A stretch of DNA of 64,000 nucleotides from Pithys albifrons albifrons (lineage: Eukaryota; Chordata; Aves; Passeriformes; Thamnophilidae), in contig NC_092485.1 of the NCBI RefSeq assembly GCF_047495875.1, positions 6,768,890 to 6,832,889 on the forward strand. Reading direction: 5' to 3'. Positions 47,201 through 58,577 of this stretch are shown piece after piece. Both the position numbers and the translations under genes were made by a program. How positions within the stretch are numbered: position 1 is the stretch's first letter; each line of letters begins with the position of its first letter. Below the pieces are notes generated by a model. That model did no database searches, was not told the origin of the DNA, and was given only the letters and a program-made list of their open reading frames with translations.

Positions 47201-50200
47201 TTCAAAGCAAAACAGAAGTATCTCCTCTTCTGTTTCAAATGCCTCCAATTTGTCTCAAAACAAAAGCTTTGGGTCTTTTACCAACTCTTGGCTATATCCT
47301 GCCACAGAAGAGATGATCTAATAGCCCTCGAGCTCCAAGTCCGATATCTTTCAGAAATATGGGACAAGACCAGATAGTTTCAGCAGGTATTTGCATTGGA
47401 AGCTGTCAGCCAGGGAAATTTGCCTACAAAGCTAACTCACTAGTAGAAATGCTGCCTAAACTCCACATGCATGTCCCATGAGAAATGTGGAGCAGGAGCT
47501 TCACACCCCCTTACCTCCTGGACGAGCGGCTGCTGGAAGAGGGGAATGAGTGGGTTGGTCCTTGGAATGTCAATGTGGATCTGGAAAACAGGGTGGGTTA
47601 CACACAGGAGCTGTGCTTTCCAGGGGCACAATAAGTCATCGCAGGTTAACACACCTCAGTGTCCCCCCAGCCAAGAGCTGCACTTGCTGAGAAGCACAGT
47701 GAGGGCAACAGATGACAGCTTTACTGAGGAAAAACATCTACAGATTTATCTCCAATCTCCTCTGCTCAGGTGCAGGCAGGTGGCCAGAGCTGGAAAAGAG
47801 CTGGGGTCTTAAATTTATTATTAGGTAATTTTAGGGAAAGCTTAAACTAACAAGGACAGAAACACGATGCCTGTTCCCCAAGGAGAAGACTGCTATGAGC
47901 TACAGCTAGAGAAAGTTCTAGCATGACCCTAACCACAGGGACAAGCAGTGGCAAGAGAAAGGGATATAACCAAGGCAGAAAAGACAGGCAAGCAGGCAGA
48001 GGATTCGTACCTGTCGGTAGGTGTCTTGATGATGCTCCTCATTCCGGGAATCGTAGTACTGCTGAATGAAGCCAAAGTACTCCTCTCGCTTGCGCTGCAA
48101 AGTCAGCTTTCGACGCTCCGAGTTTGCGGGAAGATAGCCCTGCATCAGGAAAATCCATGTCAGGGCAAACCTTATTCCCTCACCACAAACCATGCCTTGA
48201 AATCCTGCCAGTTAGCTGTGCACACAGAAACATCAGGCACACAAACTCAGGAGCTGGGGAAAGAGATTTCATGGCATTTGACTTTCTGAGCCCGATGTCT
48301 TTGCTGACCTTGGAGTAACCCAACTTCACTGGATTCACTTTCCCAAAAGAGAATGAACCACATATTCCCCACACCAGTCTGGGTTTTGAGTTCAAAGAAG
48401 GTGTAACAATAACACTCTCTGACCAAAAAACCCCTACAGCTCACCTGTAGGCTAGGCACAGATAAAACACAAGCAAAGCTGGTTATGGGACACATGAAGG
48501 TCTAGGAGCCTATGTCCCTGGCTCAGCACAATCCCCTCAGACTCCTGTGTCACAGCTCCAAATACTTACTGACAGGAGACGCCATGTCACAGGCCGGACC
48601 TCTCTAGGTACACCAGGCCAGCTGCATTTTCTCAGCTCATCTGCAAACGGACAGTGGTGGCAATGGATTAGATCCTGCGCACGTCCAGGCACCACTGTAC
48701 CTAGAAGGAGAGGAAAGCCCAGTCTGCTCCTGCAGGCTCTGGAGACACTGAGCCACCAGGAAGGCTCCCACACTAACAATGACTGGGGATATGGGTTTGC
48801 TGCAAGGGGAGTAGAGATGATTCTGGGCACAGAACTGGTAGCTGCAGGGGCTCCAATGCGCCAGAATCTCAGTTCTCGTGCAGAGTCCAACAGCGATACA
48901 ACCATCACATACAAGATGGAGGACGGTAAGAAACTGACAGGAAGCAGTTGGAGGACATCACTATCTGCCAACAGAGCGATTTGTGCTACCACCCCACTTG
49001 GTGCAACTGCAGGTAGTAATTTTTCCTACTCTGAAGCAGACCCAATTACAACCCGATGCAGGCAGCAGGCCACCTCTGCTTTCCCCTTCCCACTCAGCGG
49101 CACCTTCACTTTGCCACACTCACCCAGGTCTGTGTTGTGACTGGAAAGGAGCTGTCGAAACTTCTCCAGGCGCGTTTTCTCCCTCACAGTCATGGGGGGA
49201 GCACCAGAAGCATTTTGGTCAGAGATCCGGGCAACGAGTGGAATGACAGGTCGAAGGGGAAGGGACTGCTGCTTCTGAAGGGGGGTTCGCATACAGGCCT
49301 CCTCTGCAAGGACCAGAAGCTGCACTGAGGTCACTGGAAGGAGATTGCACCTCTCCAACCCTACCTCACTCCTCTAGCCACTCTCAGAGACCTGCCGCTG
49401 CAGATTTCACCATTCTCTTCCACCAGTGCCAGTGAACAGCATCACCAGCCCACTCTGACAGATCAGCTGCTGGTTCACAGGCACCTGCTGCAGCTCTTCC
49501 ATCCCTTCCCCCTCTTTCTCCTTTGCTTTCTTCCTCCTGCATCCAGACACCTGACTGCAAGTGGATCAGACTTTCCTCTGCACATGGGAAGCCATGGGCA
49601 GGACACAGGTGACAAGGCAGAAGCAGCTGTAGGAATCCCAGAACTGACCTTCAGAGCTGCTCTTTTCTTCACTGATCTAAACAGCAACCAAGTTAATTGC
49701 TAGTGTAGAGAGAGGAGGCAATGGGCTGCCACTGCCATCTCCTGGGTTATTTTCACCGCACAAGCAAAGAAGGCAGAGTGAGCAGAGGCTGGTGCTGCCC
49801 AATTTCCTGCCCAAGCTGTATTGGCCCAGTGTCAACAGGACCTCATCCAGTTGAGCACACCAGGTCACAAAGGAAGCAGACAATGAGCAAGTGCAAGCAA
49901 CAATTTAACAGATCTCCAATGACACCATAAGAAAAAGCCTCTGTGTTATGTTTACGGGCTGTGTCACAGCCTCTTGCCCATACCCTGTGAGTAGCGATAA
50001 GCAGCTGAATTCAGCAGTCAAGTAGGAGACCACTAGAGCAGGAGGCTGCCCCTAAAGACAGGGCTCTTACCAGAAGTCCTGGAGAGCTGGGCCTCACTGC
50101 TGGATTTGATGACCTTGCAGTTGGTGGACACATCACTGAGAGCAGACTGGGCCCGCTCAGGTTTCACCCGCAGCTTGCTATGGTTCTCCAAAACCTGGGC

Positions 50201-53200
50201 TGCCGTGGCCTCGGCCACTTTGGAGTTCAGAGTTTGCAAAGAGGAAGAGGAGGAAGAGAAGTCCTCATCTTCGTCATCACCGATGTCCCAGGCATCACTG
50301 GTACTGCGGGCAAACTCATGAAAGCTGGAGGCCTTCTTGCTTTTCATAGGCAATGCACTGGCCTTGGAGCGGTCTTTGATGAAGCTGCGAGTTAGAGAGG
50401 AACAGTATCAGAGCCATGTTGTTACATGAGTCCATTTTCTTTCCTTTCCCCACATCCTCACTCCAATCAGCCAATCTCTTTATCCAATTTCCCTGTTCCT
50501 CCTCCCAGACCTAAGGAATACGTTAAGTCTCTGGACTGCCCACTGCCAGGAGGCAGAGCCTGAGCTGCTCCAACAGCAGTCAGAGAGGCAGCAGACAGCT
50601 GGAGAGGAGCCAGACTTCTCGTCTCAAACCGGCAAGGGGGAGACATGTACAATTCCTCCAGCTCTGCCTTCCCCTACCCTTCAGAAAACAAGTACAACAA
50701 CACCCAAAAAAAGTCTTGCAAACTGGGGAGAGGCATGTCAGAGGTTACAGAGCAGGTCTGCTCCCGTGGACACTGAATACAGCTGCGATCGTTCCCAGCA
50801 GCCAGATCAGACTGGTTCTTTTCTCAGGCATAGGAGGAGCCTTTGCATTTACTGGTAAGCTACAGGAATCAAAGTCCACCTCCTGAAGCGGAGAACTTTC
50901 ATTGCTACACAGCACAAGGTAGGGACAAGGAGCCAGTTCAGATCAGTTCTACTTTTTCCTGCTAGGAAGGGTGCTGCGATTGTCCAGTCGTGTAGTTGCT
51001 GGGCAGCTGTACCTCCCTTTCCCTTAATTCTTCCGGCTTCAAAGAGGAGCAGAGGGATCAGACACCATTGCTTAAAAAAAAAATAAGTCTGCCTCCTTTG
51101 ATGGGGCAGTTACTGTACGGATTTCTGGCCGTAACAGGCACCAGCAGATAAGCTTTCCCTGCAAGCTTTTGTAGCACTCAAGACAGTATGGCATCCCACT
51201 GTTGTCCCTCTTTGCTGCAATATCACAATGCCAGGGATTCTGGAGACCTCTGCCTACTGCAGAACTGAGCCAAAAACCTGCAAAACCTTGTGGCCTGCGC
51301 CTCCAGGAGATAAACACTTACTTTTTGGTGAGCCGGGAATCCAGAGGAGGATGCTGCGCTCCATAGACAGGTTGAATGCTGCAGAAAGGGCAAAAAATAA
51401 CCCTGAAAAACAAGACACTACAAAAAGAGGTCCCACGAATAATCTCAGCCTAGGCCAGGGTCACATTTCTTGCCTGCTCTCTCAGGAGCTGAATATAAGA
51501 CCAAAAGTAACCTCAAAAACCTCCTAACTTAAAAGCCTTAGGTCCAAACTGCCACATTCAGATGCAGATTTGTTCTTCACAGCAGCAGAGAGAAGCCTCT
51601 TTTAAACTCTGAGGCTCTTTCCAGCCTGAGCTGGAATTTGAGATCTGCTCTTTTCCACACCATCGATGCACTCCAAGTGACCATGTGTCTCCGTCTCCCT
51701 GCTGAATACTTTGACGTTCAATCTCTTTTCCATCGAGGGGACTTCCAGTTTTGGAAATTCACCCTTCCAAGGCCTTTGAGACAGAGAAGGACAGTAACAC
51801 TGGGGATCCTCCACAAATGTACTTGAGGGTTTGAACCTCATGCTGGCTCTCAGGATCATAGCCAATGCTACAGCACTGGAATGTCTGGTACGGTACAAAG
51901 TTTGACTCGAGTCCAAATCCCAGCTTAATCAACTACTTCCTATGTGGCCTGAAACGAGTCACCACGACTCAGTTCCTTGGCTCCTCATTCTGAGGAGTGG
52001 GACTAATGGGACAGGGAGCCTGAGTGCTTGAGGCACTGCACAGGGAAGAAGCTAATAGACAAGTGCTCGTTGCTGGTTTAACAGATTTCGGATGTGAGAC
52101 AGGGATGCTGAGTTATCACGTCCATTTGGGCAACTATTCACAGTCACTCCATCCTGAAAAACTGTCTCTGGGAAACAAGTCCTCCCCATCCTCTGGTACA
52201 CAGCATGGTTCCGTGTCCCATGGCAAAGACAAAGGCCCATTCAGGGCTGGCACACAAGGAACAAGCTCCTCTTGGGTCAATAGAGCTGGCCTGGTTTCTA
52301 GGAGCTGCAGATGGTGCCTGGCAGTAAAATGAGCAGAGCCCAGCCATGTAGGAGAGGGATGGCAGCCCAGTACAGCTGGAAATCACACTGGGAACCAGTT
52401 GATGCTGATGAGCCAGAAGCAACAGGTCCAGCTGGCAGGGAAGAGATGCAGACATCCAGGGCAGGGGCTGGAAACAACCACAGCATGGAGAGATCCTGGT
52501 GCAGCAGCCCAGCAAGGAGTGGGCTCACCACTGCAGTGGCTGTCCCTCGTGGCCCGAAGTGCTGAAAAGGCTCACCACGTTTACCCACCAACCATTAAGC
52601 CTAGGAGGGAGTGTGATGTCTAACGAGCATCTGGAATTCAGGACAGCTATTAACAAAAGCATATCCATGGATGGACATAGCAAGCAGGTAATCAGGAGTA
52701 AGAAAGACAACCCCGCCGGATCAGCATTGCTTCCCAATGACTTGTGGCAGCTCCTTGCAGAAAAAGAGCCAGCAGAGCCTCTCCCATACCCACTACCTAA
52801 CTCACACTGTCTCATGATAGCCAGGTCAATGCTGCACCTCTCTGCACATGGACTCACAGGTTGGCACAGCAAGCGCTTTGATTTGCCCGCAAAGGCCTGA
52901 ACTTCACAAGACCAATGAACGACATGTGTTTTAGAGAGAGGAGGAGATGTGGCAGCCAGTGCTGGGGGAGGAAACCCTCTCCTGGGGTTATGAAGCAATC
53001 GGCCAATGGCTGATACAATGGCAGGGGGTCCCACCTCCCAGACAGCTCTTTTTAAAGACTCAGAACACAGACACTCCAAAACAAAGAATTTTATGCTGAT
53101 CTAAGCTGATGCTGTGCTCCCAGACTGACTGGACTCTCCTGTTCAGGATCAGTTTAAGCTCTTTGGGATAGGCTCTTTGTTACCTGAATGTTCAATGTCT

Positions 53201-55327
53201 GATACAACGGCTGTGCTATCTGTGTCATACCGCTCAGGAGATCATCGCAGGATGTTGGTTACTGACACTGCAACAGAATGCACATCCATGAAACTTCAGT
53301 GCCTCTTTGGACAAAAAACATATTTATTTCTAGCAGACTGTTTCTCCCCTTTTAAAACAGCATTTAAATAGCCCCAACCAGACACTGGCTGCCCATCTCT
53401 CTAAGGAGCGGGAAATAAACAGCACGTCACAGATGCCAACACGCTAGACCACCCTGCCAAAGCAGCCCCAGGAAATTACCAGGGAGACAATTTCCAATGC
53501 AGAACCCACAGGATGGCACTGGGAAAACCCCCCCAGCATTTACTAGTTCTGCCACCCTAAATCTACAGGGACAACAAGCACCAAATAAAAGCTAGTACAA
53601 CTAAGTGACCAAATGCACGAAGTGTCATGGAAAAGGAAACTAACACGGTTTACAGTCTCTTCAGAGCCTTCTTCTGCCAGACTGTCAGGGTAAAGAAAGG
53701 GGAGAGCCAAGAACCTGTATGAGAAGGTCTCTCAAAGCTCAGACAAAAAAGAAGAAAGGGAGCTTCACGTCTAGTGACCACAGATGCCACACATCCCATC
53801 TCTACCTTATGTGGTCACATTGCCCAAGACCTATTGGTAACCATCCCTGGAAATAACTGGCACATGGGATATCTAGAGGTGGTAACTAGGATCCTGCACA
53901 GCAGGATATTTGCCAAGTAGGCAGTTAGGTGCAGGAAAGAACACTGCCAAAAAGTCTATGATGGACTGTATTGTCTAGGCAGGACCAGCAGCCTCCTAGA
54001 CCGGTTCACCCGGTTTGAGCTTTCCAAGTCAAAGCTCAAAAGTCACCAAATGCAGAAGAGAGACGGTGTGCAAGGCCCACCAGCTGAGAGCATGGCCAAG
54101 ACCTTCAGGTAAAAGACAGCAGCAATCAGGAGAAAAAATAACCCAGGGAAAGAACAGCATTTTCCTTCCCCGTGAGGAGCAGAGGAGAAACACTGAATGC
54201 TCCTTGCTTTCTCTTCACTTGCCGGATTGTCCTGCTGACCCGAAGGAGTCAACACAGTGACAAAAAGATAACTGAAAGCACATCAGAAAGAGATATTTAA
54301 GTGCCTTAGCAGGATTTAAACTCAACTAAGCATTTTAGACTGTGCGTGTATCCCAGAAGGGAAAGGGCAGGGTTCAGATAAGGAAAATGAGTACAAACGT
54401 GAGGAGTGCCAGATGGGAAGACCACTCAAGAGAGCCTTCCCAGAGGTAGCTGCCCTCTTCTCATGGCAGCCTTGCTCCCAAGGCACTATAGGGAGCATCT
54501 CCTTCATCACCACAAACCTCTTCTTCATGAATACCATGTGAATCAGACATTTCACTTGTTTCTCCCATCCTTGAGTGAGTGTGTGTGCCTCGACAGGACT
54601 CGGGACATTACAGCTTGATGAATCAAAGCAGGGGACGTGCAAACAGAGAGCCCCCATGGTCCTTTGTCTTGAGTAGAGGTGGACAAGAATTAACATCCCA
54701 CACAACGGAGGATAATGAGAGGTGGGGGTTACAGGCGTTGGCAGAGGCACCCCTTCGGGACAGAGTTGCTGTCACTTCAGGCAACATCTCTTCGGGAAAG
54801 GATGCGCTCTCTTCACTATCTGTGGAGTGGAGGACAGTATAGCCCTGGCTCCGAGGCCACCCCAAAGGGACCTTGACGCCTCCATCGTGCTTCCCATGGG
54901 GCAGAGGGGGCACACAGGGGTCCCCGCAGGCCCCGCACAGCCTGCCTTGCCCCACAGATGAGGGAGCAGTTCTGATCCTGCCCTTCTCCCTTAAACATTA
55001 TGCCTTCCTCCAGCAAAATTTCTCTGTCCTATAGCCCGGGCTGCCTCTGGCAATCCCCCTATTGCAGGGGGGAACCCGGGGGCTACCACTCAGCTTCTCT
55101 GCCCGGCACCCTCCCAGCCTTGCGGGGGGTTACCGACAGACCCTCAGTCCCAGAGCCAGGGTGGAGGACAGCCCCTTCCCGAGTCAGACGGATGGCTTCG
55201 GCTCCCCTTCCCGACGCCCCCCAGCTGGGAGGGTGCAGGGTGTGGCCCGCGCACCCCTGGCCCGGGCTCACCTGCCCGGCAGCTTGGCGCTCCGCTTCCA
55301 GAACTGCCGGCCGCTCTCGGCCGCCAT
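41285..55327 (-). CDS. TBC1D22B: TBC1D22B, TBC1 domain family member 22B
   Basis: Rab GTPase-activating-protein family member; the TBC1D22 proteins are Golgi-associated and bind GBF1/ACBD3-type partners. Coding exons in gene order: 55272-55327, 51322-51378, 50071-50384, 49124-49303, 48570-48640, 48011-48139, 47515-47580, 46484-46598, 43089-43195, 42681-42756, 42242-42369, 41903-41998, 41285-41413. All 13 joins keep phase, giving 507 residues (human about 505). The ATG has a strong GCCATGG context and starts MAAESGRQFWKRSAKLPG. The TBC domain runs from about 209 (WPGVPREVRPVTWR). It carries the arginine-finger motif IDIPR (Arg276) and the YVQG glutamine finger (Gln311), so GAP catalysis should be intact. 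The C-terminus APNHYRR matches the family end. Upstream of the domain is an acidic-serine stretch, DDEDEDFSSSSSSLQ. Introns, including the two largest (43196-46483 and 51379-55271), show no nested gene. Confidence 0.97.
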
Positions 55328-55690
55328 GGCGGAGAGAGGGGCGGGCCCGGCCGGCCGGCGTCAGCGAACGCGGGAGCGAGGGACCCCCGGCCGGCCGGCC
55401 GGCCCCCGTTGCGGATTGGAGCGGGGCGCGGAGCGGGGCGCGGAGCGAGCGGCGGCCCCCGCAAGCCGCCTCAGAACCTCCCGCCCGCAGCTCTCGGCGC
55501 GGCCATCTTGGCTCCGGGCGGGCAAAGCGCCGCCATTGGCCACTTCGGGCAAGGCATTGCGGAGCGGCCAATCGCCAGAGGGCAAGGGAGTGACGGACGT
55601 GACGGGGCGAGGCCGATGGCTGGGAGGGCGGGAGAGACCATGTGAGGGGTCCGGGAGGAGGGGGCACCAGCGCGACAGGAGAACCTTGTC
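55328..55690 (-). promoter_or_regulatory. TBC1D22B: CpG-island promoter of TBC1D22B
   Basis: Very GC/CpG-rich sequence around and upstream of the minus-strand ATG; the island extends from about 55,040 to 55,690. On the gene strand there is a YY1-type CAAGATGG (55503-55510), a CCAAT box (55535-55539, ATTGG on plus) and an inverted CCAAT (55568-55572). A TATA-less, YY1/NF-Y type housekeeping promoter is inferred. I found no gene diverging from it to the right, although such islands often fire both ways. Confidence 0.75.
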
Positions 55691-55784
55691 TGGTCACCGC
55701 CGGGCCTGGGGAAAAAATGGGAGAAATGGGTTAAAAATTGGGGAAATTGGGGGGGAAATGGGGTACTCAAAAATTGGGGAAATC

Positions 55785-55868
55785 GGCCCGCTACCGTAAT
55801 CTACAGCTATTACCGTAATTACCCTTATTACCGGAATTACCCTATTACCATAATTACCCATTACCCAG
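55785..55868 (+). repeat. ATTACC short tandem repeat
   Basis: About seven imperfect copies of a 10-13-base unit containing ATTACC with variable suffixes (GTA, CTT, GGA, CTA, ATA), right after a run of AAATTGGGG-type units (about 55,710-55,785). Both lie just right of the TBC1D22B CpG island. Confidence 0.8.
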
Positions 55869-57420
55869 GTGTGGCACCTGAGTGCCCCCAAGACTCACCT
55901 GTCCGGTGCCCACCTGGTGTGGAGGTGGCACCTTAAGCAGAGCTTTGAGGGGCAGCAGGGCCTGGGGTGGGAGAGGGGATGGCACAAGGTCAGGCCCCCC
56001 CCCCTCCCCCCCGTGCCCACCTGAAACCCCCCAAATCCTGGGGGGGGGAGGGGCATCGAGGGGAGGGAGGGATCACACACCTGCCCATCCCCCACCTGGG
56101 CTGGAGGCTTCAGACCTGGAAATGACTGAGGGGACACCTGGGCCTGTGGGGGGATGGGAGGGCGGTCCTGACACCTGAGACCCCCAAAACACACCTGAGC
56201 CTCCCCCTCATGGACCCCCAAACACACCTGGGACACCACAGGGACCCCCCAAATACACTTGAGACTCTTTTCGAATGTATTTAGAGGTAAATTGTAATCT
56301 GGAAAAGAATTGCTTTTCTTGGGTTTGTATCTCGGCAGTTTGACCTGCTAAGAAATGAGGGCATTGCTGATGCTGTTAATATGAGCAGCTGCATTGTGCC
56401 TGGAGAGGACCCAGACCCACAGTCCTAGTGCAGCTTCCCTGGGACAGGGACAGTGCCAGGAGTTAAGCAAGTCCCTGCAAAGGATGGAGTAAATCTGCTC
56501 CTTGCATCTGTAAGGAAAGACTGAGTAGTAGGGAAGGGGAGCATTTATGTGCTGTATTGAGATTTCCATCTGCTCCCAGGTGCAGCAGTGATGGGGTGGC
56601 TGGGTTTGGTCTGGGCCTGTGAGGATCAGCCCTAAACAACCCCACCCCACCGGAGGGCCCTGAATCCTCAAGGGAAATGTCCAGTAGGAACCAAACCAGT
56701 CGGTAGTTATTGCAGAGGAAAAACCATGCAAAAGAAAAGGTACTTCTGTTCTTTGTGGCAATCCTGTAATGCCTTGTGCAGTCTCTGTGTGCTGTTCTTG
56801 GAGTGACCACCCAGTGTGTGTCTAACAAAACCTGTTAGAAAGGTAGTCAGGGATTGGAATTGGGGTCTGATCCCTACAGACTCTTGCAAAGCCTGAAGGA
56901 CTGCAGTGATGAGTGTGCTCAGCAAAGGAGGTTTCTCAGTATCTGCTCAGATTTCCCTCAGCTCTGGGGGCCTGGTGGCCAGCTGGAGGTGGCGGGGACA
57001 CACATGGGACCCCTTGAGCTTTGTGGGAGGAGCTGGGGGTTGGCACGGTGCGATTTTTTGTTCTTTGGGTTTTTTTCCCGGTTTTCTGATTTCCTTTTTG
57101 AGCTCTGTGGTGCTAGGGAGAAAAAACTGGAAACAAATCAAACTGAAGGGATTTGCTGAGTTGCTTTGCAGAGAAGTGCCACCTTCAGAGGATGCACAAA
57201 TCCACCAGGAAGTCAACGAAGGAGCTGTGGAAAGTGCAGCAGAGTGCAGTGAGCAGCCACTGTCCCAGCTCCCTGGTTTTGGGGGCATTAGTCCACCTAC
57301 GGAAAGGAAAAAAGCCTCCCCGTCTTGTTTTCAGCCCTGCAGAGGAATGTCGTGTTCCAGAATTTCGGAGGGATTTGTGTGTGTCCTGTGCTGGCAGGTG
57401 CGTGTCTTGGGAGGCCATGG
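55869..57420. other. Unassigned region between TBC1D22B promoter and minisatellite block
   Basis: 55,869-56,260 is rich in CACCTG and homopolymeric C/G runs and looks like decayed low-complexity DNA. 56,260-57,420 is more ordinary unique-looking sequence. Open frames exist on both strands (for example plus 56906-57562, minus 56463-56828), but I recognise no domain. A splice-like exon (AG at about 57,331, GTGCGT at about 57,399) can be drawn with no identifiable product. Left unassigned. Confidence 0.5.
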
Positions 57421-57665
57421 AGTGACATACATTGGGGGGACATGGGGGGACAAGGGGAAGACATGGGGGGGACACGGGGAGGACATGGGGGGACATCAGG
57501 GGGACATGGGAAGACATCAGGGGGACATGGGGGTACATCGAGGGGACATGGGGAGGACATGAGGGAGATGGGGTGGACATGGGGGACGCAGGGGACATGG
57601 AGGAAACGTGGGGGGAACATTGGGGACATGGGAAGGCTATGGGGGGACATGCAGGGGACATGGGA
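57421..57665 (+). repeat. GGGGACAT-type G-rich minisatellite
   Basis: Imperfect tandem units of roughly 10-18 bases, each containing GGGGGACATGGG or a close variant. G-rich on the plus strand. Units are divergent, with AAGACATCAGG and GAGGACATG variants. Confidence 0.9.
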
Positions 57666-58330
57666 CGTCCAGGGAAGTCCGAGAGGGTCCAGGGGCGTCC
57701 AGAGGGGTCCAAAGTGTTTTGGGGGGTCCAGGAGAGTTCAAGTTGGTCCAGGAGGGTCCAGGGGTTTTCCCTGGGGGTATAAGGGGGGGGGGGTCCATGG
57801 GGGCCCTAGGAGGATTCAGGGTGGTCCAGGAATGTTCAGGAGGGTTCAGGGGGTTTTAAGGGAGTGGAAGGGGGTTTCACAGGGGTCCAAGGGGGTCCAG
57901 GAGAGTTTTGGAGGGTCCGGGGGGTTTTGGGGGGGGGTCCAGGAGTGTCCAGGGGAGTCTCAGAGGTGTCCAGAAAGGCTCGAAGGGGTCCAGAAGGGTC
58001 TAAGGAGGGTCCAAGGGGTCCCAGGCGGATTCAAGAGGGGTCCAGGGGGCTTCAGGGGGTTTGGAGGGGTCCAGGGGAGTCCAAGTGTGATTCAAGAGGG
58101 TCCAAGGTTTTTGAGAGTTTCAAGGGGGGCTGGGGGGTGGTGCAAGGTGGTCCAAGAGAGTTGAGGAAAGTCCAAGGGGGATTCAGGGGGGTCCAGGGGA
58201 GTTCAGGAGGGTCCAAAGCGATCCAGGAGAAGTCAGAGAGAAATGAGGGGGGTCTCACAGTGGATCGTGGGTCTCAGAGGAGTCACAGGGAGGTAAGGGG
58301 AGGTAAGAGTGGTTAGGGGGTGCCTGGGGA
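57666..58330 (+). repeat. GGGGTCCAGG-type G-rich minisatellite
   Basis: Imperfect tandem array with a core of about 10 bases, GGGGTCCAGG (variants AGGGTCCAAG, GGAGTTCAGG). Still G-rich on the plus strand and distinct from the neighbouring GGGGACAT units. Ends in a short GAGGTAAGG motif before the strand composition flips. Confidence 0.88.
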
Positions 58331-58357
58331 ACTCATGGACCCCCATTGCCCACAGCC

Positions 58358-58577
58358 CAGCAATGTCGGCCCTCGGGAACCTCCCTTGGGGACCCCCGGT
58401 GCCCAAAATGTCGTCCCTCGGGAACCCCCCCTTCGAGGAGCCCCGGCGCCTGAGGTGTCGCCCCTCGGCAACACCCCCTCGGGGAACCCCGGCGCCCAAG
58501 GTGTCGCACCTCGGCCAGCACGCCCTTGGGGAGCCTCGGGGCCCGAGGTGTCGCCCCATGGACTACCTCCTTGGGGA
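58358..58577 (+). repeat. 45-bp tandem array, copy A (about 5 divergent units)
   Basis: Five units of about 45 bases with the core TGTCGNCCCTCGG...CCTTGGGGA(C/G)CCC. They diverge from each other more than those in the 60.7-61.2 kb array (GAGGTGTCGCC versus AAAATGTCGTC cores). Each unit carries several CpGs. Starts a higher-order unit. Confidence 0.85.

Noticed and set aside
48547..49140. 197-codon plus-strand frame
   Set aside because: Overlaps TBC1D22B exons and intron on the opposite strand. No recognisable domain.
55062..55799. 245-codon plus-strand frame across the TBC1D22B first exon
   Set aside because: Antisense shadow of a CpG island and of the real minus-strand first exon.
56348..56828. 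Possible retroelement-derived reading frame on the minus strand
   Set aside because: Composition of the translated frames was loosely suggestive, but I could identify no diagnostic motif, terminal repeat or target-site duplication.
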